Origin: Lojkania enalia
Taxonomy: Eukaryota > Ascomycota > Dothideomycetes > Pleosporales
Reading direction: 5' to 3'
DNA length: 64,000 bases
Assembly (NCBI GenBank): GCA_010094045.1
Contig: ML986762.1
Coordinates: 35,456 to 99,455, forward strand
Both the position numbers and the translations under genes were made by a program. Shown piece after piece: positions 49,801 to 61,429 of the stretch (position 1 is its first letter; every line of letters begins with the position of its first letter). The notes under the pieces were generated by a model. It was given only the letters and a program-made list of their open reading frames with translations. It did not search any database and had not been told where the DNA came from.

Positions 49801-52800
49801 TATTTTACCCGTATTAGATCTTACTACATTTCTACATCTATTAGGAAGGTAGTATAGTATCTATTACTAATATAGAAGTCTAGTATACCTCGCCTTGAAA
49901 GAGGAGTAATAGAGGAACGTTTTTCACCCGCGGTTGCTAGTTATTTCTATTCTACTTCTACTAGTACTCTTAATAGTTCTCTATAGAGCGGCTCTAGTAG
50001 GTAATATAGTTTATCTTCTTTTTAGGGTAATTAAGATCTAGAATTAATTTCCTACTATTGTAACTTATACTTAACTAGAGGCTCTAGTCTATAGTACTAA
50101 CGCGGGGGCTTATTTTAAGCGGAAACTTCTAGACTATATTTCTAATATAGAAGGTAGGGTTTATTATAAGATTTCTAATAGAAGAGCTAAAATTTGTTAT
50201 AAGGCTTATTATAAAGTTCTTAAGTCCTATTATAGGTATATATAATAGATAGCTATTATAGAATATAATAGTTATTAGTAGGTTGTAGATAAGTATTATA
50301 AAAACGTCTATTATTATTTCGAATAGAGTTAACAAGTTCCGGCCTATAATACTCGTTATTAGCTAGAAGGGGTAGTACCCAGTATATAGCTATATAATAT
50401 ATAAGAGCGGACTATATAGTTTATCTTTAATTATCGTCTTTATATCCGCATCTATAAGAGGCGGGGGTTTTTATTTTAATAATAGTTCTATAGTAGATAG
50501 TAGAAGTCTTCTAGATAGAAGAGGCGTACTAACTACTTATAATAGAAGGCGGCCTTATTTCTAATAATATATAAATATCTCGGCTAGCAGCTAGTTAGAA
50601 GCTAATATATAGGTAGTTTACTAGTATAGTTAGTAGGTAGAGGAAGACTAGAACTAGATTACTATAATAAGTTTTCATTTTAATAAGCTTTATAAGATAA
50701 GAGCAGCTACTATTAATATAATACTTAAAAGTCCTCTCGGACGTTACTTAGAGTATCTTATAAGAAAAGCTAGTAGATATCGTCTTAAACGTTATTTAGA
50801 GTATCTATTATAGATACTCGAATAGAAAATTAGAACTCCCTTTACAGAACTACTCTAATACTATAGAAATAGTCCTTAAGAGTCTTATACTATTATAGTA
50901 GGAATATGTTAAGGTTTCTACTGCTACTACTACTTAGATTTTACTAGTAGAAAGACCCTAAAATATAGCGTTAAGGGGGCCTTAAGAGAGTAGACGCGGG
51001 TTATTTTCCTATATAGACTTCTACTCTTTACTATTCTTTAATCCTCTATTACTCTTTAAGATTATCTTACTCTAGTACGCTTAGTTATACTAGTACTAGA
51101 ACTGGTATATAGGTCGATTTTCTAAGAGTACTAGGTATATTTATATTAAAAGATTCGTCTCTATATTTAAGCTAGTAACTCTTAGAATATACTCTAGTTA
51201 TTCTTTTAGTATTTCTAGAAGCTTTATAGAGTTCTAGTATAAATATTAGATTATAAGAGTATTGTTAACTACTCTTACTACTTTTATCTATAGTTTCTAG
51301 TAATAGCAAATCTTATTCTATAGTAGTATACGTAGCTATTTCCTTATCCTTCCTTAAGTTTCGCTTATACTTTCTCTTACTAGTCTTCTATCTAAGCGAA
51401 TTAGAGGTTAAATCTTAGATAGTACTAGACTATAATTCGCCTGCTACAATCTACTTAAATACTAGTAATAAACAGCTATTAAAAGAGTAAGTAAAGGATA
51501 GTTAAGATTATAAGATACGTTTTAGTTCGCTTACTAGACGGCTTTTTAGAGTTAATCTTAATAAGTATTTAAGAGCTATACCTACTAGTAGTTATTTAAA
51601 TAGTAACTATAAGTATAATTAAAGCTAGCGCTTTTAGGGCTTTAATATACTTAAGTTAAAAGGGAGTTAGAAGGCTCTATTTATCTAGTTATAATAAGCT
51701 TATATATAGGCTAATTACTAGATTCTTATAATAAATTCTATAATAACGCTATAAACTATTTTAGTAGTAGAAGATCTATTAACTTTAATACTCTAATAGA
51801 ATAGATAACTAAATTTAAGACTTTCTTCCTTACTAAAGCGTCTATATAATACGGCTTCCGCTTCTTTAAGGGTGGTAAGAAAGCTATATAGGTTAAAATC
51901 TACTCTAATTTATTCCCATTCTAGTAGTTAAATAATCTATTAATATACGGGTCCTTTAAATATAAATATTACTAGTTAGTAGGCTGTTTAAAGTATTCTT
52001 AATAATAGTATAGAGGGAAAGAGTTCTTTTTTAAGTAGGTTTTTACCTTCAGGCTCCTTTATAAGAGTATACTCTATATATTTCTCTTCCGCTAGGTTAA
52101 TAATAGTTTAATATAGAAGAGGTAAAATAAAGAATTGCTAATTTATAGATAATATAATAGAACTTTCTACTTAGATCTTTATATTATATAGAGATTCGCC
52201 GGAATTCTTAGAGTGCTAAGTTTTTAATCGTATAGTATAATAGCGATTAGTTGTTACTTGGAAGAAAGAGGTATTTTCCTATCTTCTAATTTCTAGAGAA
52301 GATACTTACTAGTAGAAAAACTACTAGTATAGTATTTGTTAATAATATACTAGCATAACTTCCGTTTAGTATAGATAGGCTTAGAGAGCGTTATTAGAGT
52401 TTACTAGTTAAAGCGGGACCGCGTGCTTAATCCGTTTCTATAGGTTAATATAATATAATATTGGGGAAGCTTAACCTTATTATAACTCCGCTAGTATATA
52501 GTTAGCTAGTAGAGGGCTGATTATAGCAGAAATATAACCGACTAAAGGAAGATATCTACCTCTACTAATAGAATTCTTAATAGTAATAGTGTTCTTTTAT
52601 AATAAATAATCGAATCTTTAATTATTACTTAAATTATTATAGAGAATACCTACGTATTAGCAAATTACTAAAGAGATATAGTTAATACTTTTTAATAGTA
52701 GATTTAATATTACTATAATTATAGAATTATATTAAAATTTAGAGTAGAGATATAACAGCCTCTAATTAGCTAGGTATAGGATAGGATAATAACTAAGAGT

Positions 52801-53480
52801 AATTATATACTACTAGAAGATTATTCTTATAGGCTTATAATAGAAGTACGTAAGTAGAGTATATAAAAGATATTTAAGTTAACTATAAAAGGTTATAAAG
52901 ATTAAGGTTATAAGGTTATTAAATATAATTTAGTTTTCTTACTATTCTCTTTATACTTAGTTGCTTAGTTAACTAAGTAATTAAGTATATTTAGTTACTT
53001 AGTCGACTAAACTACTAAATATATTATATATTTTATATTAGCTTTATCTTTCTAGTTATATAGAGTCTTAAATCTTAATTAGATCTAGTATAAAGATTCC
53101 TTTAAGGGTATCTATAATACTATCTTCCCCCTCTAAGCTCTTAACCTAAGAGTTTTCCCGTCCTAATCTAGTATATAGTAGAGTTAGTATACTATCTACG
53201 TTAATACTATATATATTTCTAATACCTCTCCTTTATTATTTAACCTTAGGTAGATACTATTATACTAATCGTATAGACTACTCAGGTAAGATTATTATAC
53301 TTTACTTCTAGTATTCCTATAAGAGGCTAGCTTATAAGATAAATAAGAAAGAGATACTTAAAAAATTATATTATTCGGAATACCTCTATACTAGAATATA
53401 TTCGTTATATAATATAGATTATAATACTTAGATTATATATACGTTATAATTCTATATTACTAGTTTACTCCTAATTCTTC
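49801..53480. other. Unassigned RIP-degraded region, perhaps plus-strand coding
   Basis: No LTR, TIR or known domain was recognised. The plus strand at about 51050-52830 can be read as one frame if TAA/TAG are former Gln codons, with stretches such as RLITVQYRRGKIKNCQFIDN near 52100, and may lead into the coiled-coil stretch at 53496. TG depletion also removes TGA stops by chance, so an apparent frame is weak evidence. At 52930-53030 there is a palindromic CTTAGTTAACTAAG-rich patch resembling the one at 13140-13240. Confidence 0.35.
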
Positions 53481-53495
53481 TTAATAGTAAAGCGG

Positions 53496-53735
53496 GATGC
53501 TGAAGTTACGAAACTAGAGAAGGAGATTTATCTAGCTTAAGAAGAGTCGGAACAGCTTTTTAATAAGGTAGTAGTAGCCTATATAAAGATTTAGCGTCTT
53601 TATAAGGTTTGTAAATAAGTAAAGTATAGATAGGCGGAGGGTTATAAACGTATATAGGAGCAGCTTAAGGAAGAAAAAGAGGTAGATTATAAGGCAGGTC
53701 TCCTTTTTAAGGTAGAGTCGCCTCTTACAACGTAG
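53496..53735 (+). pseudogene. Coiled-coil-coding fragment of an unknown protein
   Basis: The plus strand reads DAEVTKLEKEIYLA.EESEQL and continues for about 80 codons of mostly Glu, Lys, Leu and Arg in heptad-like order (KEEKEVDYKAGLLFKVESPL near the end). Only a handful of TAG/TAA codons interrupt it, all explainable as former CAG/CAA. It is richer in GAG/AAG codons than its surroundings. Such C-terminal coiled coils occur in several fungal transposon-borne proteins, but I cannot name the family. It may be the 3' end of whatever is coded upstream. Confidence 0.45.
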
Positions 53736-53949
53736 CTAATATTATTTAACCCTATTACTCTATCTCTAGATTTTCTCCGTAAATTTAGTTTTTACAATAT
53801 ACCTATAATATTATAGAACTAAGGTTTTCTTCTAGTTTCTAAGTATTATTCTATAAGTTCCTATATTTATCTATTTCTAACCATTTAATTAGATAGTATT
53901 ATTTTCTATTCTATATCTTATATCTTATTATTTTCTTAACTTTCTATTC

Positions 53950-56900
53950 CTAATCTTCTCTATATACGTCTATATTATATACTACTAGTTTAGCGTTTTA
54001 GGGCGCTTTTTCTATAAGTGCGATATAGAAGGTTAGGTAGATTTTTATAGTTATAGGTAATATTTATTCCTCGATCTTATATAGTCTAATTTTAATATAA
54101 TCTAGTTTACTACTTAGTTGTTTACTTTAAATATTTTATTATAGTAGCTAAACTTTTTCTCCCTTTTAAAAGTAAGAGGGTTATTTATATTTCTTATTAT
54201 AGCATTTCTTTATAGTATATTATAAGAACTAAAGGTCTTTCTTTAGTAAGTCTTACGTTTATTAAATAATCTCGACTTATTCCTATACCTAAGGTGCCTA
54301 TAATACTACTTTAATTAGGGTATTATAGGTTTTTAGTTTATACCTATAGTTTACTATAAATAGTAATATTCTAGTTATACTATATATAGTACTATTATAC
54401 GCGAGTTATACTATTAGTAGTAGTATTATCTAATTATTTTATCTATAGTTAAGGTAGTATTATAGGTATTACTCTACTATTTAGTTTATTTATTCTATCT
54501 ATCTATCCGTTTATAGGTAAAATACTATAGATATCTTATATTTAATTTCTAGTAAGTTTATAATTGTTTACTAAAACTTTAAAGTAAACTTAGTATCTTA
54601 GTTTATAATTATCTTCTATAATACTCTATATTATACGATAATCTATTTTAAAAAGGTATTCGCAATCTATTCTACTAATAATACTTTATTATAGAGAATA
54701 AAGTAGGTGTATTTTATAAGTCTATCTATAATTATTATAATAGAGTTATATACTTCTCTCTTAGGGTAGTTTTCTAACTTTAGTAGTTTAACGATAAAGT
54801 CTATAGTAATTTCTATCTATAGTTAGGTTAGTATTTCTAAGTTTTATAATAGTTTATATAGTATATATCTACTAAGTTTATTTTATTAGTAGTCTGCGTA
54901 TTCTTATAACATATTTTTTACCAATTCTCTTACTTTAGGAAAGTAGAATCCTCTAAGAATTCGTTCTAACGTTTTTTCTATTCTTTAGTATCTGTATGTA
55001 AAAGCTTTATAGAATTACCTAATAAATTCTTTTCTAACTTTAGCTAGTATATAGATCTAGTTATAAATATATAGTAGTCTATCTATCTATTCTAGTTCTT
55101 ATTCTTAGAATTCTTTAGGTATTCCGTCTATTACTAATCTAATTAGAGTTATCTAGCTTACTTCTTTAATAATAGTTATTACTGCGAGTTGTAGATAATT
55201 ATATACTATACTTCTATCTTATTATCTTTTTAGTAGTATAGCTGTAGTCCCTTTTTCTTACTCGTATTCTAATAGTCTACTTAGTATATCTACTCTTTAG
55301 TTTTACTTTCTACTAATATAGACGATTTTAAAGTCGAATATGACTAGTTTTTATAACTATCTAACATATTTAGGAGTAAGAGTTTTAGTAGTAAGGAAGG
55401 TAGTAAAGTTCTTATAATTGTAATAGACTTTAGTTTACTATTTTACTCCTTATAAGTATACACGCCATTCTTTAAAGTATACTATAATAGCTAGGAGTTC
55501 TTAGTTATATATATTATAGTTTATCTCTACTAGTATAAGTTTTCGTAAATAGTATACTACTAGATATCACTTCCTATTATAGATCTATATAAGAATTCCA
55601 GCTATTCTTATTCCTAATACGTTAGTTTCTATAAAAGCTTTCTTTTCTAGGTTATAGAGTTTTAGTACTAGTTCTTGTTAAAATTATTTCTTAACTTCTT
55701 AGAAGACTTTTTCTTATTCGTTTCTCTATATAAAAGTAATATCTTTTCTTAATAGTTGAGTTAAGGGTATAGTTATATTACTTTAATTATCTATAAAGGT
55801 TTAGTAGAAGTTATAAAATCCTATAAAGGATTAGATATCTTTAACTAATTTTAGAGTTAGCTAGTTTCTAATTACTACTAATTTATTTAAGTCTATTTAT
55901 AGTAGTCTTAATTTAATAATAAATCCTAAATAGTCTATTCGCGTAGTATAGAATTCGTATTTCCTTATCTTAAGGTATAATTTTACTACTTATAATACGC
56001 GTAGTACTTGTTTAATATATTTCTTATATTCTTACTTTATTTTTAAATATACGAGAATATTATCTAAATATACTATATAGAATTATCTAAGATATAGTCT
56101 TAGTACTTTATTAATTCATTTTTAAAAAGTAGCTAGTATATTAGTAAGTCTAAATGGTATAATTAGGTATTTAAAGAGTCCTCTTTTTATTCTAAATACT
56201 ATTTTCTACTTGTCTCCTTCTTTAATATAGATCTAATAGTATATATTTTAGATGTCTAATTTTATAAAGATAGTAGCTTCTCTTAATTAGTTTCTTAAGT
56301 TACGGATAAGTAGTAAGAGGTATTAGTCTTTAATTATAATATTATTAAGAGTACGATAATTAATATATATTTATAGGTCTACTATTTCTTTCTTATCTAT
56401 AAAGAGTATAGGGTATACTACTAGTAAGCTTAATTTTCGGATTATTTCTTTCTTTAGGTACTCGTCTATATATTATTCTAGGGCTTCTACTTCCCTTAAT
56501 ATTAGGCTATATATTAGTTTATATCTAGGTTCTTTTTCTAGTTATAGTTTAATTTTATAATTATATTCTCTATATTTAGGTAGGTATTATAATAGTTCTT
56601 AAAGTTATTCTATCAAGTGTTAGTATTCCTTAGATACGCTATATAATACGTTTTCTATTAGGAATAACTCTTTTACTACTTCTTTTACTATTACAGCAAG
56701 TTGATCCTTAACTAGCTAACCCGAATTTTTAAGGATAATCCGTCCGGTTTACTAGTTTATCTAAGGGTTTTCCTTTTTTAACTCTAGAATCTCTAGGATA
56801 ATATTATAGTCGGTAATTTCTATAATTTAGAATATCTGTCCTTATTAGGTTGTTTCTAGAATTTCGAACTCTCCTAGTTCTATAATATATATAACTTTCT

Positions 56901-57264
56901 TCTAGAAGTCTTTTCCCTCTATAATTTAAATTGCGTAGGGTCGTTCCAGTTATACTATAAGTATTTCTTTTCTAGCGATATAGTTGCTAGCTATAAAATT
57001 CTTTATTACTCTACTATTAATAAGTATATATATCTTATAGCTATAATATTATCCTAGTATTATAAGATAGTATTCTTCTATATTCCTATATAGTTAAATT
57101 ATTTTAAGCTAGTAGGCTATTACTTCTTTTATAGATATATATTTTAGCTATTTTCGTTCTAGACATTTATACTATAGTCTTCTTCTAATATATACTTTAG
57201 ATAGTAGAGGTTTAAGTTTAAGTATTATATAGTTTTAGGTTTATTTAGTAACTTCCTATTCTAT
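53950..57264 (-). pseudogene. Gypsy D protease-RT-RNase H-integrase relic
   Basis: Minus-strand Ty3/gypsy pol. RT around 55.9-56.5 kb reads IYINYRTLNNIIIKDQYLLLLI and then LREATIFTKLDI.NIYYQI, a near-textbook fungal gypsy RT N-terminal half. RNase H and the connection run to about 55.2 kb. An integrase zinc-binding segment near 54.9 kb is followed by the core near 54.4-54.8 kb (INGQIDRINKLNSRV corresponds to 'TDGQTERINQ'). A C-terminal segment at about 54.0-54.2 kb reads LLKGRKSLATIIKYLKQTTK and corresponds to 'GDKV.L..RNIKTKRPS'. Its upstream part meets the Fot1-like insertion at 57265 and may continue after 59157. No LTR pair was found. Confidence 0.78.
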
Positions 57265-57277
57265 TAACGTACAGTAT

Positions 57278-57325
57278 AAGCGAGCTGATTACCCAAGCGA
57301 GCTGATTACCCAAGCGAGCTGATTA
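57278..57325 (+). repeat. 17-bp subterminal iterons of the Fot1-like element
   Basis: Three units of AAGCGAGCTGATTACCC (57278-57294, 57295-57311, and a third starting at 57312 that diverges at its end). The opposite end has two inverted units. In related transposons, repeats inside the TIR are transposase binding sites, and that role is inferred here. Confidence 0.8.
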
Positions 57326-57499
57326 TAATACTAAAACCCTACTAAAATCGCGATAATTATACTTTATAGTATTATACTACAACTAATAACTATAGAATTA
57401 ATTTAGAAAGAAGCTAGAATATAGCTTATACTCTAAGCTCTTTAATAAGATATAATACTAACTATACGTCGCGTTGCATTAATCTATAATATTTTCTAA

Positions 57500-59035
57500 A
57501 GTATACTTAATATACGAAAGTAAGAAACAGCTCTACAACGCGATTACCGGCCTAATTTAATAAAGCTTAGTAAGACTAAGGAGTAGGTAATTATTTAGTA
57601 TATACTAGATCTAGATATAAGAGGATTTCTACTACAGCTTACTACTATTTAAAATATAGCTAATTTACTGCTAGCTGCGCGCTTTACTAGCTAGGTTAGA
57701 AAGAATTAGGTAGAGAACTTTATTAAACGTACGTCTAAGCTTAAAGTCAAATTTAATTAAAAGTACAACTATTTAAGAGCTAAATACGAGAATTCTAAGG
57801 TTATAGGAGGCTAGTTCTATCTTATATAGAATATAAAGGCTAAGTATAGTATTATTAACGAAGATATATACAACTTTAACAAATTAGACTTTATAATAGG
57901 CGTGATATCGATAGAAGTAGTAGTTACTAGCTCTAAGAGACGGAATTGACTAAAGTAGCTCCAGCCAGGTAATTATAAGTAGACTATAGTTATCTAGAGT
58001 ATTAATGCGATAGGATAGGCGATACTATCTTTTATTATCTTTATAGGTACCTACTACCTTTCTATATAGTATAAAGAAGACGATATTCTACTAACCTAGG
58101 CTATATAGGTTACTAATAATAGCTGGACGATAAATAATATTAGTATTAAGTAGTTAAAGTACTTTAATATATATATAAAGAATCGTACTATTAGTATATA
58201 TTAATTGCTAATTCTCGACAGCTATAAGAGCTATAACTCGCTTGAATTCAGGCAGCTCTGTAAGGAAAAGAATATTATTACTTTCTATATACCTCTACAT
58301 TTGTTATATCTACTGCAACTACTAGATATAGGTTATTTCTTACCTTTAAAGACTGCGTATAGGTGTTAAGTCGAGCAGCTGATATACGGTTATATTAACT
58401 ATATTACGAAAATTAAGTTCTTATCCTACTTTAAAGCAGCTTTTAACGCAGCAATTATAAAGAGTAATATTCTAAGTAGCTTTCGAGGCGCTAGCCTAGT
58501 TCTATTTAACCTAGATATAGTACTATTAAAACTCGAAGTTCGACTATATACGCTAATACCTCTTATAGTCGAAGATACCCCTTAGGAGTTAAAAATACTA
58601 AGTAATCCTATCGAATTTAGGTCTTAATCTACGTACATTCGATCAAGAGTTTAAAAGTACCTAGATAGCTTACTTACTTTAATAGTAGAGGCGTTTAAAT
58701 AGTTTATAAAAGATACTATATATATAATATATAAAAATGTACTATTGTACGCTTAGGTTACTAAGCTTTAAGCAGCTAATAAGGCCGCCACACAACGTGG
58801 ATCGTATAAAAGAAAGCGTATATAGAAGAAAAGCAACCTAACGATTAAAAAAGGCGCTTAATTAACTACTCTAAAAGAGTTTAGCACTCGTACTAATAGG
58901 AAGAAGGGTAGGAAGAAGGCGCGCGTTAATAGAGACTAGCTAACTTAAAGGTACTGCAGGCAGTGCGGCGAGGCTAGATATAACTCGCGGACGTGTAAAA
59001 ATGATACTATAGATATAGAAGAATAGGCTACTATA
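57500..59035 (+). pseudogene. Fot1/pogo-like DDE transposase relic
   Basis: Plus-strand transposase in a mostly constant frame. The N-terminal DNA-binding part reads DIRGFLLQLTTI.NIANLLL (about 57590-57675). The DDE core starts with YNFNKLDFIIG (about 57869-57901), where the family has N-F-D-E; here the first catalytic Asp is Asn (AAC at 57878-57880). The second site is preserved in LLILDSYKSYNS (Asp at 58217-58219), followed by CKEKNIITFYIPLHLLYLLQ and LLDIGYF with the third Asp near 58325. The C-terminus ends in a zinc knuckle, C-x2-C-x4-Y-x4-C (58953-58994), in which His has become Tyr. TAG/TAA codons replace Gln and Trp. It is inactive, but the family is clear. Confidence 0.88.
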
Positions 59036-59157
59036 CTATATAGTACGATAGAATGTAAGAAAGTATAATATTTTGCGAAAAGTAGTTGCGATTTTAGTGT
59101 AGTCTTAGTATTATAATCAGCTCGCTTGGGTAATCAGCTCGCTTGTGCTGTACGTTA

Positions 59158-59689
59158 TAAGTTAATCTAGATTATATTATACTATATTATTCTATACTAA
59201 CGTTTTTAGCCTATTCACTCTATTAAAAAGGCTTAACTAAATTGTAGTAGAGAAAAAGGTTATAGTAAAGTATAAATATTAGTAGATAGTAGTTTTTTTA
59301 GATATTAATAGGTTCTCCGGCGTTTCTATATATATAATACCCTAGTTAAGTATCTTATAGTCTAGATTAGCGCTATATTTAGAATAATATAATATTTCCG
59401 CCTTCTATATACTATTCTAGTCTATAATATATTATAATACAGTCCTTCTAGTATTAATAGTAGGAATTACCGTTTCTTACAATTACTAAAGAACTTATAT
59501 TAATATATAAGGCCAACTTTATAGGTACTTATTCCTAAACCTTATTTATATAACTTTAGTCTAGTAATAGCGCTATTAAATATCTATAAAAAACCTTAAT
59601 TTAAGAAAAACTAGATAAAGATAGCTATATTAACTAGAAAGTTTATATAAAGGTTATACTCTAGAATAATTTAACTATCCTTTTTCTTT
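59158..59689. other. Unassigned spacer between Fot1-like element and gypsy E
   Basis: RIP-degraded. On the minus strand it might continue the N-terminal part of gypsy D beyond the transposon, or be the 3' non-coding end of gypsy E. No motif decides between them. Confidence 0.4.
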
Positions 59690-60960
59690 TTCGAAGAGCG
59701 TCTATAGTCTTTAATAGGTTTACTTAATCTCTTTAGTTTAATACTCTTCTTTTTCTAGAATACTTATAGAGTATTAGTATTAATATTTACTCCTAGCTTC
59801 TAACTATTCTTAGAATATAGGTAATTCTTCTATTTAATTAAATATTTCTATACTCTAATAGAGTATTACTTTTATTTAATAATACGATTAATTTTATATA
59901 TATTATCTCTAAATTAGTATAAAGTATTTTATATTAGGTTATTTAGGCTCTAAATAGGCCTTTTTAGGTTATATAACTCTAGTAAAGATATATAAAATAC
60001 TAGATAGATACTATTTAATCTTAGAAGGTTAATCTAATAAGTTATAGGCGTTATAACTTTTATTACTATATTAGGTCTAAAATACTTCTAATCCAATTTC
60101 TTCTTAAGACGAGTTAACTTAATATATCGATTTAATACTAGTATCTTATCTCCTACTACTAGAGATAAGTATATTCTCTTCTTATCTACGTATTTCTTTT
60201 AATAAGCTACTATAGTACTAATCTTCGCTTTATATTTACTTTATAATACTAGTACTTTAGCTGCTATACCTCTTACTAAAGGAGCTTCTCTCTCTCCTAA
60301 AGGCTCGTCTAGCTAATTAGGTCTTCGGAAATCTGTACTATAATAAGCGTGAAAAGGTAAGATAGTAGTAGTTATATAAGTGCTATTATTATATATAAAC
60401 TCTACTACGGATAGTTAAACTATCTAATTATCTTACTTTAAGTAGTAGAAATAATATAAATACTACTTAAGCGTTTAATTTTATCTTTCTATTAGCTCGT
60501 TAGTTTCTAGATAATAGGCTAAACTAAGACCTCGCTAAGATATTAAATAATAGTAAAAAATCTCCTAAGATTTTAACTTTATTAGAATACTATAGTTAGA
60601 TATTACTAACTCTAGAATACTATATTGTTAGATAACGTCGCGTATCTAGACCTATATTAGGTCTTCTATAGTCTAGGTGGAGATAGTAGGGATATAATAG
60701 GCTATTTTAGTCAACCGGTCGATAATAACTATAATTAAATTATATACTTAACTAAGAAATAGATTTAAAGGAAGTTCTATAATAAAATCGAATATAACTT
60801 ACTTTTAGTCTACCTAGTACAGGTAATAGTTATAATAGGTTATAAAGCTTATATTTAGAAGCTTTTACTCTTCTATACTTTATTATAGAGATTTTTAGCT
60901 AGTTTACTAAGCTGTATTAGATATTAATATATAATATTACATACGATATTACGCCGGATA
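59690..60960 (-). pseudogene. Gypsy E integrase C-terminus and chromodomain relic
   Basis: Minus strand. Integrase core remnants near 60.4-60.9 kb are followed by a 'KRREYTYLQ...YQYQID' region at about 60100-60180, corresponding to 'RR.Y.F.VGDKVL'. Next comes RLKKKLDQKYFRPNIVIKV (about 60055-60120), the 'RP..KLD...GPF.V' segment, and then 'INLLRLNSIYPVFYISLLEPY' (about 59990-60050), the mutated 'L..P....HPVFHVS.LEPY' signature. The chromodomain should lie at about 59.7-59.95 kb, where 'EYEVENIL'-like readings occur. The RT expected farther right is missing because copia I starts there, so E is a truncated 3' end. Confidence 0.72.
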
Positions 60961-61429
60961 CTATACTAGATATTAGCTAATATACCCCTTTTTTATATAT
61001 ATAAATATAGCCCGCTAGCTATTTTTAATCAACTAGTTTAGCTCCTTATCTCCCTGCCTAAGATAAGATTCGCCTCTTACTACAGTTATAAGCCCGGTTA
61101 CTATACTAAAATAACTGCAACTTAACCTTTTTATATATATATTACAATCGATATTATACCTTTTTTATTTAGTATTATAATATCGTAATATTATTATCTT
61201 TATTATTTACTAATAATCTTTAGGTACTTAACTATTAGAATTATATATAAATTCTATATTTTATAAGCTTATTAATATACTATATCGCGTTTAAGGCTAT
61301 TCTTTTAGTATTATATATAGATTCTATACTTTATAAGCCTATTAATACGCTGTATTATATTTAAGACTATTTTATTCTCTAGTATTAATATATTCTAGTA
61401 TATTTCTAGTATTATAACGGTTGCATACT
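60961..61429. other. Probable LTR/leader of copia I
   Basis: This stretch lies directly upstream of the copia I Gag and is the expected place for its 5' LTR and primer binding site, but the matching 3' LTR is outside the window and no boundary can be proved. It contains a two-unit 70-bp tandem repeat. Confidence 0.4.
61241..61380. repeat. Two tandem 70-bp units
   Basis: 61241-61310 and 61311-61380 share TTATATATA.ATTCTATA.TTTATAAGC.TATTAATA and the rest of the unit, differing almost only by transitions. Tandem repeats like this are common in LTR promoter regions, which fits the location just before a Gag. Confidence 0.7.

Larger units (their letters stand above)
57267..59155 (+). mobile_element. 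Fot1/pogo-like transposon, best-preserved copy, 1,889 bp
   Basis: Inverted ends acgtacagtataagcgagct (left) and acgtacagcacaagcgagct (reverse complement of right), flanked by TA at 57265-57266 and 59156-59157. The left end has three tandem AAGCGAGCTGATTACCC-type units (57278-57325) and the right end has two. The element is in the opposite orientation to the copy at 44760 and belongs to the same family. Confidence 0.9.

Noticed and set aside
50129..50335. 68-codon minus-strand hydrophobic open frame
   Set aside because: An Ile/Leu/Asn/Tyr-rich chance frame in TA-rich sequence with no motif and no neighbouring support. It could be mistaken for a membrane peptide.
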